From: Thermodesulfobacteriota bacterium
Lineage (GTDB): Bacteria; Desulfobacterota; BSN033; UBA1163
DNA length: 43,268 nucleotides
NCBI GenBank assembly: GCA_030017685.1
Contig: JASEHH010000021.1
Coordinates: forward strand, 1 to 43,268
Direction of reading: 5' to 3'
Below, piece after piece: positions 8,102-16,113 of this stretch; position 1 is the stretch's first letter; every line of letters starts with the position of its first letter. The position numbers and the translations under genes are program-made. The notes under the pieces are model-generated. The model saw nothing but the letters and a program-made list of their open reading frames with translations. It was not told where the DNA came from and did no database searches.

Positions 8102-9112
8102 TTATTTGTCATCATACCAGCAATGTAGATCTTCCTCGAGGGAATCACCCGTTAAGGCGAGGGCTAAGCTGCGGCAGCCGCGACAGTCTTTTATCTCACA
8201 TGCCCCACATTTGCCTTTGAGGTTTTCTTTTCTCCTTAACATCTCCAATAACTCTGATTCCTCCCATATCTTTTTCAAAGGGATTTTTAGAAGGTTCCCT
8301 ATCGAAACAGGAAACCTCCGGCACGGGAAAACATCGCCGGTTGGCATCACACAGAGGCCATCCTTTCCGATGACACAGGGAGCGCCTAAAAGCTCCGGCT
8401 CCTCTCCATTGAAACTCACCTGAAAAGCCTGATAAGGAAGAAAAGGATTCTCCTCTTCGATTGAGAAAAAATCCAACAGCATTTGTACCATTTCTCTCCA
8501 TTCTTCTTTACTCAGAACCTCATCCATCCCCTTTCTTCCCCTGCCCCATGGGATGAACCGTTCGATGATGAATCCCTGGATACCCAATTCTTGAGACAGC
8601 GTAAAAAAAGAGGGTAATTTTCTAAAATTTCTTTTCATTACAGTAAACATCAGAATGATTTCAAAGGAAGTCTCTTTCCTGATCAAAGGAATATTTTGTA
8701 CAACCTTCTTAAAAGTCCCCTCCTGACGGATCGAGTCATTCGTCTCTGCATCTGCTCCATCCAGAGAGATCTTGATCTTTTTCAATTTGGAAAAAGCAGA
8801 GAGTCTTTTCACTAATTCTTGATCAAAGAGGAGGCCATTCGTGATGATACCCAACTCATCTATTAGAGGGCTTTGATCAAGGTATCGTAGGAGGGGAAAT
8901 AATTCGGGTTTGAGAAGGGGCTCCCCACCGGTGAGATGGATACAGGCTGTTTGATCCCATTCTTTTATTGAGGCGAGGATATTATCAGAAACCTTCTGAA
9001 GCCCTGGCCAATCAAGATCCTTCTCCCTCGAGAAATCTTCCTGATAGCAGTGCTGGCACTGAAGGTTGCAGAGGTTAGTAATATGCCATTGAATATGGAA
9101 TTGCTCTTTCAT
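8102..9112 (-). CDS. Radical SAM protein with SPASM domain
   Basis: 336 aa. C15, C19 and C22 form the CxxxCxxC site for the SAM-binding [4Fe-4S] cluster, and TGGEPLL near residue 60 is the SAM-binding GGE motif. The C-terminal third is a SPASM/twitch cluster domain: CVMPTGDVFPCRR, SIGN, then a Cys cluster CGACEIKDCRGC. Relatives mature peptides or modify tetrapyrroles (PqqE, NirJ, AhbC/D types); the exact substrate is not evident. The ATG has no Shine-Dalgarno and follows the SHOCT gene stop by 12 bases, which suggests translational coupling. A peptide-modifying role toward the neighbour is only a possibility. Confidence 0.85.
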   Translation of the reverse strand: MKEQFHIQWHITNLCNLQCQHCYQEDFSREKDLDWPGLQKVSDNILASIKEWDQTACIHLTGGEPLLKPELFPLLRYLDQSPLIDELGIITNGLLFDQELVKRLSAFSKLKKIKISLDGADAETNDSIRQEGTFKKVVQNIPLIRKETSFEIILMFTVMKRNFRKLPSFFTLSQELGIQGFIIERFIPWGRGRKGMDEVLSKEEWREMVQMLLDFFSIEEENPFLPYQAFQVSFNGEEPELLGAPCVIGKDGLCVMPTGDVFPCRRFPVSIGNLLKIPLKKIWEESELLEMLRRKENLKGKCGACEIKDCRGCRSLALALTGDSLEEDLHCWYDDK

Positions 9113-9124
9113 CGGAGGGCTAAA

Positions 9125-9397
9125 CTACAGAAGATCTTTCTTCTTCTGTTCGAATTCTTCTTTGTCGATCTCACCTCGGGCATACCGCCTTTTCAGGATA
9201 TCGAGGGCGGACTCTTCAGGTTTTACTGTTTTTGACATTCCTACAAGCCAGCGAATAAGAAAGATCAAACCCACAACGACAAGTCCCCAGAAGATGATCA
9301 TGAAGATCCAGCCCATCCCCCACCCCCACATCATCCCCGGTCCCATGCCATAATCTCGCCAGCCCCATTGACAAAGAAAATTTCCACTATCCCACAT
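9125..9397 (-). CDS. SHOCT-domain small membrane protein
   Basis: 90 aa from the ATG at 9397, preferred over 9421 because AAAGGAGAAGG lies just upstream. The N-terminal 30 residues are rich in Trp, Gly and Met ([14 protein letters not shown]). One membrane helix follows at about 26-48, and then a C-terminal SHOCT motif ([20 protein letters not shown]). SHOCT domains are short C-terminal oligomerisation modules and these proteins are abundant in envelope and metal-stress regions. It is cotranscribed with the radical SAM gene. Confidence 0.8.
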   Translation of the reverse strand: MWDSGNFLCQWGWRDYGMGPGMMWGWGMGWIFMIIFWGLVVVGLIFLIRWLVGMSKTVKPEESALDILKRRYARGEIDKEEFEQKKKDLL

Positions 9398-9512
9398 TTC
9401 CTTCTCCTTTCCTAACTTCAAAAAAGTCGGTTTAAGTATTTTAGTAAAAATAGTTTAAAATTGAAAGCCAAATAATTTTAATTCACTTAATTCAACTCAG
9501 GGATGGTAGGCC

Positions 9513-9560
9513 TTGACAAAGCATCTCTTAAGGCTTAATATGTGAACAGATATTCATGTA
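9513..9560 (+). promoter_or_regulatory. Promoter and CadC/SmtB-type operator of the ArsR gene
   Basis: A consensus sigma70 promoter: TTGACA at 9513-9518 and TAATAT at 9536-9541 with exactly 17 bases between. Immediately downstream, at 9541-9560, lies the imperfect palindrome TGAACA-GA-TATTCA, the classic core of ArsR/SmtB operators. A repressor bound here would cover the transcription start, so the downstream repressor is probably autoregulated and induced by metal. The operator overlaps a possible GTG start at 9542, which argues for the ATG at 9578 as the real start. Confidence 0.75.
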
Positions 9561-9577
9561 AAATAACAGGATTGAAG

Positions 9578-9943
9578 ATGGTAACAAGAACCAAGAAAGA
9601 CACTTGTGAGGTTTTTTGTATTAACCAAAAAAAGGTGGATGCTGTCCGCAAGGTGATGCAAACTGACGGGGTCATTAAGAAACTGGCTGAGACTTTTAAG
9701 GTTCTTGGTGATCCTACCCGGACTCAAATTCTATATGCCCTCGCTCAGGATGAATTATGTGTATGTGATATAGCTGCCCTTCTTGGGAAGACACAATCTG
9801 CCATTTCCCACCAGCTTCGTGTCTTACGTAATCTCGATTTGGTCAAGTATAGAAAAGAGGGAAAGATTGCATATTACTCTCTTAACGACGCTCATATCCG
9901 GAACCTTTTTGCCGAGGGTCTCGAGCATGTAAAGAACCCATAA
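9578..9943 (+). CDS. ArsR/SmtB-family metal-sensing repressor, CadC type
   Basis: 121 aa. It matches CadC along its length. The N-terminal CEVFC (C10, C14) together with ELCVCD in the DNA-contacting helix region (C61, C63) gives the four thiolates of the Cd/Pb/Zn alpha3N site. D104, H106 and H117 fit the alpha5 zinc site. The winged helix is QSAISHQLRVLRNLDLV then KEGKIAYYSL. It should release its operator when Cd, Pb or Zn binds. The operator lies upstream, and the YnfA and P1B ATPase genes downstream on the same strand are its likely targets. Confidence 0.9.
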   Translation: MVTRTKKDTCEVFCINQKKVDAVRKVMQTDGVIKKLAETFKVLGDPTRTQILYALAQDELCVCDIAALLGKTQSAISHQLRVLRNLDLVKYRKEGKIAYYSLNDAHIRNLFAEGLEHVKNP

Positions 9944-9984
9944 ATTTTTTTAACTAATTTCATATGAATGATTGCTCAAATGTT

Positions 9985-10062
9985 TATAATAGAGGTGCCG
10001 TTCGAATAACGCGACCGAGGTCATAGACCTTTTTGAAAGACCTGGAACGGGAGGTAAGGTGA
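9985..10062 (+). promoter_or_regulatory. Possible second promoter and leader before the YnfA gene
   Basis: A TATAAT at 9985-9990 without a good -35, preceded by a loose TGAA/TCAA palindrome (about 9962-9982) that could be a second ArsR site. The leader holds a short hairpin AGGTC-ATA-GACCT followed by T5 near 10018-10035 and a GGGAGG ribosome binding site. Weak evidence; the operon may simply read through from the ArsR promoter. Confidence 0.3.
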
Positions 10063-10392
10063 ATGGAAATTGTCAAATCACTCTTCTATTTTGTCCTTGC
10101 TGGGTTATGCGAAATAGGCGGGGGATATCTTGTTTGGCTCTGGTTGCGGGAGGGCAAGAGTAGCTGGTTTGCTCTCTTGGGGGCACCCATTCTAATTCTC
10201 TACGGGATTATCCCAACGCTGCAACCGGCCAACTTCGGACGGGTTTATGCGGCTTATGGGGGCATTTTCATCGTTCTTTCTATTCTATGGGGTTGGCTGG
10301 TCGATAAGATAGCTCCGGATCGGTTTGACCTCGTCGGCGGTTTTATTGCCCTCATTGGCATCTCTGTGATCATGTATTGGCCGAGGGGCTGA
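10063..10392 (+). CDS. YnfA/UPF0060 family small membrane protein
   Basis: 109 aa with four membrane helices. Family hallmarks are [17 protein letters not shown] near the start, [15 protein letters not shown] in the middle and [14 protein letters not shown] near the end. UPF0060 proteins resemble small multidrug resistance transporters, but their substrate is not settled. The position between a CadC-type repressor and a P1B ATPase suggests a role in metal or metalloid tolerance; this is inference. The gene has GGGAGG upstream and is followed 44 bases later by the Sec-ATPase gene. Confidence 0.9.
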   Translation: MEIVKSLFYFVLAGLCEIGGGYLVWLWLREGKSSWFALLGAPILILYGIIPTLQPANFGRVYAAYGGIFIVLSILWGWLVDKIAPDRFDLVGGFIALIGISVIMYWPRG

Positions 10393-10436
10393 AAGGCTCA
10401 CCCTAAATGCCACACTCCATTAAGGAGAGAATAATC

Positions 10437-12767
10437 ATGGAAGTCCAGATAAAAGGCAAAGATATCTTGCAAATCAAGGTCCCTGGCGTGGACTGACCGA
10501 ACTGTGCCGCAAGCCTCCAGGAGGAGGTCAAGAAGATTGAAGGAGTGGAATCTGCAGAGTTCAACCTTATGACCTCTCAGTTAAAGATAATGGGAATCCA
10601 GCAAAAGATGAAACGCCAGGCCATTGTTCAAGCGATTGAGAGACTTGGGCACAAAGTTGAGGACGAAGATAGGATCAAACAGGGCCTTCTTCACATAGAA
10701 GGAATGGATTGTGAGGACGAGACTTCTCTTATCGAGAAGAAGATGAAAAGTTTGAAAGGCCTGGAATCCTTTCAGGTCGATCTGATGTCTCAAACACTCC
10801 GTGTTCAATATGATCCTGCTCTCCTTTCCGTCCAGGAGATTATCAAGTCCATCGCAGAGACTGGAATGAAGGCAAGACTTGAGAGAGAAAGAGTAAAGGG
10901 CAAAGCCTGGTGGAAAGAACCGAGGATCCTTTCCCTCATTTCCTGTGGAGTTTTCACGATTGTAGCCTTCGTTCTTGAAAAGACTGGAATTGAACTGGCG
11001 AGCACAATCCTTTATGCCATTGCCGTAAGTGTTGGAGGATATTACCCAGCTCGAATGGGCCTCGCAGCCCTTAGAACCCTCACGTTGAATATACGTACCC
11101 TCATGATTTCAGGTGCCATCGGTGCGATCTTCTTAGGATTGTGGGAAGAGGCGGCTATTCTGGTATTTATCTACTCTCTGGGAGACGTGCTCGAAGCCTA
11201 TGCTGTGGATCGTGCCCGAGGAGCCCTAAGGGCTCTCACGGAATTGATGCCAAAAGAGGCCATGGTCAGACGAAACGGCGAAGAACTGACACTTCCCGTG
11301 GAAGAGGTTCGATTGGGTGAGACGATCATCATTAAACCCGGGGAAAGGATTCCGTTGGATGGGCATGTGGTTTCAGGATCTTCGGCTGTAGACGAGGCTC
11401 CGATCACCGGGGAGCCAATCCCAGTGGTCAAAGAGAAGGGAGCGGAGGTCTTCGCAGGGACCATCAACCAGCGAGGAGTGCTGGAGGTGGAAGTCACCAA
11501 ACTTTCCAAAGATACGACCCTTGCCCGGATCATCCATTCCGTTGAAGAGGCCCAGGCCAAGAAGTCAAGTTTTCAGCGTTTCGGAGAGACCTTCGGCAAG
11601 ATCTATACGCCAGCCATGTTCGCTTTAGCTTTGGGAGTGATGTTTATTCCGGTTTGGTTTTTGGGAGGGACCTGGTCCCAATGGTTTTACAGGGGTCTGG
11701 TCGTTCTGGTCGTCTCCTGCTCCTGTGGTATCGCCCTTTCGATTCCCGTTGCCGTCGTGGCAGCCATTGGAAACGCAGCCCGAAATGGCATCCTCTTTAA
11801 GGGGGGTGTTTATCTGGAGAGTGCAGCAACCATCAAAGCCATTGCCTTTGATAAGACCGGTACCCTTACCATCGGTAGACCTCAGGTAACAGATGTCGTT
11901 CCCATTGGGAGTCGTAGTCGCAATGATATCCTTGGATTGGCTGCCTCTCTCGAATCCCGTTCTGAACACCCATTGGCCGAGGCCATCGTGCGAAAAGCCC
12001 GCGAAGAGGAGATTCCTTTTACTCCTGCAAAGGAGTTTGAGGCACTGGTTGGCCTTGGAGCAAGAGGAAAGCTGAATGGCGAAGAACTCTTTATAGGCGG
12101 GGTAAGGCTTTTTCTTGAACGAAAGATGCCAGTTGAATCGATCCAGCCTCTTGTCTCTTCTCTTGAAGAACAGGGAAAGACGACGATTCTGCTCGGGGAT
12201 AGTCGCGAGATTTTTGGGGTGATTGCCATTGCGGATCGGCTTCGTTCTGAAGCAAAAGAGGCAGTCCAAAAGTTGAAACAGATTGGAGTTCATAAGATAG
12301 TCATGCTTACTGGCGATAACGAAGGGACAGCTAAAGCGATTGCCCGCGAAGCTGGAATCGATCAATACTTTGCCCGCCTCCTCCCAGAAGACAAGGTTGA
12401 GAAGGTCAAGCAGTTAAGACTCGAAGGCAGTCGAATTGCGATGGTAGGCGATGGGATCAATGATGCACCGGCCATGGCCGTGTCCGATCTCGGAATCGCC
12501 ATGGGCGCTGCCGGAACCGACATTGCATTGGAGACATCTGACATTGCTTTGATGTCGGATGACCTTTCTAAACTTCCAGTTGCATTCAATCTCAGCAGGC
12601 GAACGGTTCACAATATCCGTCAAAATATCATACTTTCTCTGGCGATCATCGCATTTCTTGTTCCTGCGGCCCTGGCAGGATGGGTAGGAATGGTGCCGGG
12701 ACTTCTGATCAATGAGGCGGGTGGGCTGGCCGTGATCGTCAATGGACTTCGCCTGCTCAAGGATTAA
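10437..12767 (+). CDS. P1B-type heavy-metal ATPase with in-frame UGA (selenocysteine) in the first HMA domain
   Basis: 776 aa if UGA at 10494-10496 (codon 20) is read as Sec. AAGGAG precedes the ATG. The first HMA domain reads GVD-U-PNCAASL where relatives have GMDCxxC, and the frame is open and HMA-like on both sides of the UGA. A second HMA has GMDCEDET (C92). Then come the ATPase parts: TGE at about 324, DKTGT with D472, SEHPLAEA, TGDN, GDGINDAPA. The metal site in the membrane is CSC (428-430) instead of the usual CPC. The protein should export soft divalent metal (Zn/Cd/Pb class) from the cytosol. If UGA were a stop, translation from GTG 10545 would lose the first HMA motif. Confidence 0.85.
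10494..10528 (+). promoter_or_regulatory. UGA codon with bacterial SECIS-like hairpin (ATPase)
   Basis: UGA at 10494-10496 is followed by the hairpin GCCTCC / GGAGGT (10513-10528) with loop AGGA. The loop begins 22 nt after the UGA and has G in its second position, within the usual bacterial SECIS pattern (loop about 16-37 nt downstream, a G near the loop start). Confidence 0.65.
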
Positions 12768-12802
12768 AAGATTAAAAATATTTTTCAGATGGCCCTGGAT
12801 GG

Positions 12803-12831
12803 TTGAAAACCCGATTTAATTATGTTAAATT
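12803..12831 (+). promoter_or_regulatory. Probable promoter for the small Cys-rich gene
   Basis: TTGAAA at 12803-12808 and TAAATT at 12826-12831, 17 bases apart. The predicted transcription start is near 12838, only a few bases before the ATG at 12846, so the message would be almost leaderless. The same geometry occurs at the paralogous gene at 32134. Confidence 0.4.
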
Positions 12832-12845
12832 TTTTTTTAAAAGCA

Positions 12846-13166
12846 ATGATTAAAAAAGTCATTCATATTTTTACTTCTTTTCTGATTTTGCTCCCTCTCC
12901 TTACAGGGGTTTTCGTCTCCACCCCGTTATCGGGGGATATTCCTATCCCCTCATTTAAAAATATATGCCATATAGATTCCTGCAATTCTCATCTGCCTCA
13001 ATGTCCTCTATGCCCTTCCTCAAGCTTCGTTAATCCCTTTTTTCATCAGGTAGCAGGATCCCACTTACCCATCCCCAGTTCCTCTTTTAGCTTGATTGAC
13101 CCCAGCCATCTTTCCAATCAGGAATTTGTTAAATTCATATTCCACCCGCCAAAATCGATTCTTTAA
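12846..13166 (+). CDS. Small exported Cys-rich protein (copy 1 of 3)
   Basis: 106 aa from the ATG at 12846; that start is aligned with its paralogue at 32134 (both read AAGCAATG followed by an A-rich stretch). It has a signal peptide or N-terminal helix, then a Cys/Pro cluster (ICHIDSCNSHLPQCPLCPSSS) and a C-terminal FHPP. I do not recognise a named family. Small exported proteins with a C-terminal HPP/RPP motif recur beside metal-resistance genes, so periplasmic metal or thiol chemistry is inferred. It lies between the Sec-ATPase and the ResB/ResC cytochrome genes. Confidence 0.6.
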   Translation: MIKKVIHIFTSFLILLPLLTGVFVSTPLSGDIPIPSFKNICHIDSCNSHLPQCPLCPSSSFVNPFFHQVAGSHLPIPSSSFSLIDPSHLSNQEFVKFIFHPPKSIL

Positions 13167-13226
13167 AACGACTATCCTGATCCACTATTAGAACTATTAT
13201 CTCAATCTTCCCGGGAGTGGAAAAAT

Positions 13227-14363
13227 ATGAAAAAGCTGTTTAAACCCATCCATGGAGTGTTTCTCTCCCTGAAAACAACGATTTTCTTGCTCTTCACCAT
13301 TGCCCTGGTCTCTATTATTGGAACCCTGATCCCGCAACAGAAAGAAGCAGGTCAATATGTCGCCCAATATGGTCTGCTTCTTTACCGTCTCTTCGATCTG
13401 TTGGGCTTTTTCGATGTCTATGGTTCCTGGTGGTTCCGGCTTCTCTTAATCCTTCTCCTCGTTAATCTCGTCTTCTGCTCGGTGAGCCGGCTCCCCAGGA
13501 TTTCAACCCGGGGGAACTTGTCAAAAAAAGAGTGGGTTGGCCGACTCGGTCCCCACATCACTCATGCCAGCCTGATCGTCATTCTCGCAGGCTCCCTGAT
13601 TGGAAATATCTGGGGCTTCAAAGGGTTTGTAAACATTCCACAGGGAGAATCAATTGAGACTATCGCTTTGAAAGGTTCCCAAGAGATGCTGGGGCTCGAT
13701 TTCACCATCCGGTGTGACAAGTTCGCAGTGAGCCACTATCCCGGGACTGAGACTCCCAAGGAATATCTGAGTGAATTGATCGTCCTCGAGAAAGGCCAAG
13801 AGGTGTTCAAGAAGACGATCAGGGTGAACGACCCACTCCAATACAGGGGAGTCACGTTCTATCAGTCAAGCTATGGGTTTCTGCCTTCCCGGCCCGAGGA
13901 ACGGAAAGCCGAACTTGAGATCATTCCAAAAGGAAATGGCTCCAGGAGTTCTCGCTTGCAACTGGCCGAAGGGGAAACGAAGCAAGTTCAAGGGACAGAT
14001 TACAAGGTGGAGCTTGTCGCCCTGATCCCGGATTTTAGCCTGGGTGAAGGGAATCGCATCTTCTCCCGCTCCGACCAGCCGAACAACCCGGCTGTTCAAG
14101 TTAATATCTACCAAAATGGCAAATTGTCCTATAAAGGATGGGCGTTTCTGAAATACCCGGACTTTCATGGTTCAAGGAACGATACCCATCGGGTGAAGTT
14201 TATCAATTATTCGGGAGGGGAAAGACCTTATACCGGACTCATGGTCGTGAAGGACCCGGGAATCCCGGTTGTATGGGCCGGATTCGGATTGTTGATCCTC
14301 GGTCTCATTCTCTCGTTCTTCTTGCGCCGGAGATCTTTTCAGAAAGGAGGAAAAGATGATTAA
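13227..14363 (+). CDS. resB: Cytochrome c biogenesis protein ResB/Ccs1
   Basis: 378 aa. Three N-terminal membrane helices (about 13-33, 68-88 and 110-130), a large periplasmic domain containing the family motif VNDPLQYRGVTFYQSSYG near residue 200, and a last helix at about 350-368 form the standard ResB layout. With ResC it makes the System II heme exporter and apocytochrome ligase at the inner membrane. The motif GTLIPQQ is typical. It is shorter than many ResB proteins, but all parts are present. The next gene overlaps its end by eight bases. Confidence 0.9.
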   Translation: MKKLFKPIHGVFLSLKTTIFLLFTIALVSIIGTLIPQQKEAGQYVAQYGLLLYRLFDLLGFFDVYGSWWFRLLLILLLVNLVFCSVSRLPRISTRGNLSKKEWVGRLGPHITHASLIVILAGSLIGNIWGFKGFVNIPQGESIETIALKGSQEMLGLDFTIRCDKFAVSHYPGTETPKEYLSELIVLEKGQEVFKKTIRVNDPLQYRGVTFYQSSYGFLPSRPEERKAELEIIPKGNGSRSSRLQLAEGETKQVQGTDYKVELVALIPDFSLGEGNRIFSRSDQPNNPAVQVNIYQNGKLSYKGWAFLKYPDFHGSRNDTHRVKFINYSGGERPYTGLMVVKDPGIPVVWAGFGLLILGLILSFFLRRRSFQKGGKDD

Positions 14364-15171
14364 CCATATCATGTTTCAATTGACGACATTTTTCTACCTT
14401 CTCTCTACGATTGCCTACTTCCTTTGCGTAGGAACAAAAAAAGAGGGTTTCGGGAGGGTGGCCTCGTGGATTGGCCTTGCCGGCTTTGCTATTAACACTG
14501 CGGCCATGGCAATCCGATGGGTGGAATCCCATCGGTTGGGGATAGGCTATGTCCCTCTCTCCAACATGTATGAGTCCATGGTCTTCTTTGCCTGGTCTAT
14601 CGTAGGACTCCACCTCTTGTTCGAGCGTTTCTATCGTTCGAAAGGTCTTGGGGCCGTCATCATGCCATTGGGTTTTCTGTGCATGGGAGTGGCGATCCTT
14701 GCCCTATCTCCGGGAATTCGCCCGTTAATGCCGGCCCTCCAAAGCAGCTGGCTGGTCTATCATGTGGTCACCTGCTTTTTGGGTTATGCGGGCTTCGCCA
14801 TCTCCTTTGGGGTAAGCCTTCTCTATCTCTTTAAAAAAGAGGAGAAAAAAAATGGCATACTGCCCTCTCGTAAAACTATGGAGGAGATTAACTACAAGGC
14901 CATCGTCGTTGGCTTCCTCCTATTTGCCGTCGGTATTATCACAGGAGCGGTCTGGGCCAATTATGCCTGGGGAACCTATTGGAGCTGGGACCCGAAAGAG
15001 ACATGGTCCCTGATTACATGGTTTGTCTATGCGATCCTCCTTCACATGAGATATACGGGTCGTCTGGTGGGCCGGAGGATGGCTTATGTCTCGATTGTCG
15101 GGTTCGTATCGGTCATCTTTACCTACTGGGGAGTGAACTATCTCCTTTCCGGACTGCATAGTTATGCCTGA
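14356..15171 (+). CDS. resC: Cytochrome c biogenesis protein ResC/CcsA
   Basis: 271 aa with eight membrane helices. The tryptophan-rich heme-handling signature is clear: WGTYWSWDPKETWSLITW near residues 208-225. Histidines at H124 (VYHVV region), H232 (LHMRY) and near the C-terminus fit the external heme ligands of the CcsA family. With ResB it brings heme to the periplasm and attaches it to apocytochrome c. It overlaps resB by eight bases and is followed by the zinc-ribbon/CcmH-like gene, so the three form one operon. Confidence 0.92.
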   Translation: MINHIMFQLTTFFYLLSTIAYFLCVGTKKEGFGRVASWIGLAGFAINTAAMAIRWVESHRLGIGYVPLSNMYESMVFFAWSIVGLHLLFERFYRSKGLGAVIMPLGFLCMGVAILALSPGIRPLMPALQSSWLVYHVVTCFLGYAGFAISFGVSLLYLFKKEEKKNGILPSRKTMEEINYKAIVVGFLLFAVGIITGAVWANYAWGTYWSWDPKETWSLITWFVYAILLHMRYTGRLVGRRMAYVSIVGFVSVIFTYWGVNYLLSGLHSYA

Positions 15172-15189
15172 TAAGAAGGAGGAATGAAA

Positions 15190-15846
15190 ATGAGATGCCG
15201 TCAATGTGACACGGAAAATCCAAAACAGTCTAAATTCTGTAGAAAATGCGGAACATCCTTAGGGGTCCGCATTCGATGCCCTCAGTGTGCCTCTGAGAAC
15301 CCTGGGGATTCTATATTCTGCATGAAATGCGGCGAAAGTTTATCAGGAGTCCAAAAATCAGTTAAAGGAAATCAACGCAAATGCAGGAGCTGCGGCCATT
15401 TCAATGAGCTGGAAGCTCTTTCCTGCGTTTCCTGTGGTGAAGAGATCATCAAGGCGTCCAGGGAAAAACTCCAGAAACAATCTTCCAACCCATCTTATAA
15501 GATGATCGCTCTCGTCATCGGTTTGGTCTTTGTATTGGGCCTCTCACTCAAGCTTGGATTAACCTTCTTCAAAGAAAAAAGGGCTCCTCAATCACCTTCG
15601 ATTCCAACATCGACCTCCAGTCAGAAACCTTCCCCCAAGGTGGATGAGGCTCAGGTGATTGCTGTCGCTAAAAATTTCAAATGCGCCTGCGGAGGATGCG
15701 GAGAACTTCCCCTGGAGACTTGCACCTGCGATATGCCCAAGGGGGCCGTTGAGGAGAAGAATTTCATCCGGGAGAAATTGGCTGAAGGTTTCTCTGTGGA
15801 ACAGGTTGTCGAATTGGTAGACAAAAAGTACGGCCATCGAAAATAA
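15190..15846 (+). CDS. Triple zinc-ribbon membrane protein with CcmH-like C-terminus (copy 1)
   Basis: 218 aa from ATG 15190, favoured over ATG 15184 because the GGAGG is only one base from the latter. Three zinc ribbons lie in the cytosol: C3/C6/C17/C20, C30/C33/C44/C47 and C65/C68/C79/C82. One membrane helix follows (105-127), then a periplasmic domain (158-216) with C165, C167, C170, C178 and C180 and a tail FIREKLAEGFSVEQVVELVDKKYG. That tail resembles the helical part of CcmH/NrfF apocytochrome reductases. Next to resB/resC it may reduce or recognise the heme-binding cysteines. A close paralogue is at 32577. Confidence 0.7.
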   Translation: MRCRQCDTENPKQSKFCRKCGTSLGVRIRCPQCASENPGDSIFCMKCGESLSGVQKSVKGNQRKCRSCGHFNELEALSCVSCGEEIIKASREKLQKQSSNPSYKMIALVIGLVFVLGLSLKLGLTFFKEKRAPQSPSIPTSTSSQKPSPKVDEAQVIAVAKNFKCACGGCGELPLETCTCDMPKGAVEEKNFIREKLAEGFSVEQVVELVDKKYGHRK

Positions 15847-15847
15847 A

Positions 15848-15887
15848 CCCCGTTAGAAATTCCAGCGGGGCATTATTTCTAACGGGG
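15848..15887. terminator. Bidirectional terminator between convergent genes
   Basis: A perfect 13-bp inverted repeat, CCCCGTTAGAAAT / ATTTCTAACGGGG, with a 14-base loop. It sits exactly between the plus-strand zinc-ribbon gene and the minus-strand tusA gene. Tails are A/T-rich but not long T runs. Confidence 0.75.
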
Positions 15888-15897
15888 TAAAATCCTT

Positions 15898-16113
15898 CTA
15901 CTTTGTTACGGTGACTCGATAGTCCTCTCCTTCCTGGGAAACATGGGGGACCTGATACCCTTCAATTTTCAATGTGCTCATCACATCTTTTAGGTCTCTT
16001 TCCTTCAGAATGACCTCCAACTTCTCCCCTTTTCGCAATCTCTCCATCTCTGCTCTTACCTTTACAAACAGGCCGGGACAAACGTCCCCTCTGATATCAA
16101 GCTGCCTTTTCAT
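15898..16113 (-). CDS. TusA-family sulfur carrier
   Basis: 71 aa with the TusA/SirA fold. The conserved Cys is C12 in RGDVCPGL; the usual second proline of CPxP is replaced by Leu. The C-terminus IEGYQVPHVSQEGEDYRVTV is typical. It overlaps the 3' end of the sulfite reductase gene by 17 bases, so the two are translated together. It probably carries sulfane sulfur or sulfide in the cytosol in connection with sulfite reduction. Confidence 0.85.
   Translation of the reverse strand: MKRQLDIRGDVCPGLFVKVRAEMERLRKGEKLEVILKERDLKDVMSTLKIEGYQVPHVSQEGEDYRVTVTK

Noticed and set aside
11625-12365. Long minus-strand open frame (246 codons) inside the ATPase gene
   Set aside because: It is a shadow of the well-supported plus-strand ATPase coding sequence, with no family similarity or ribosome binding site.
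10545-12767. ATPase gene starting at GTG 10545
   Set aside because: It would begin in the middle of the first HMA domain with no Shine-Dalgarno; the upstream ATG with in-frame UGA gives a complete domain.
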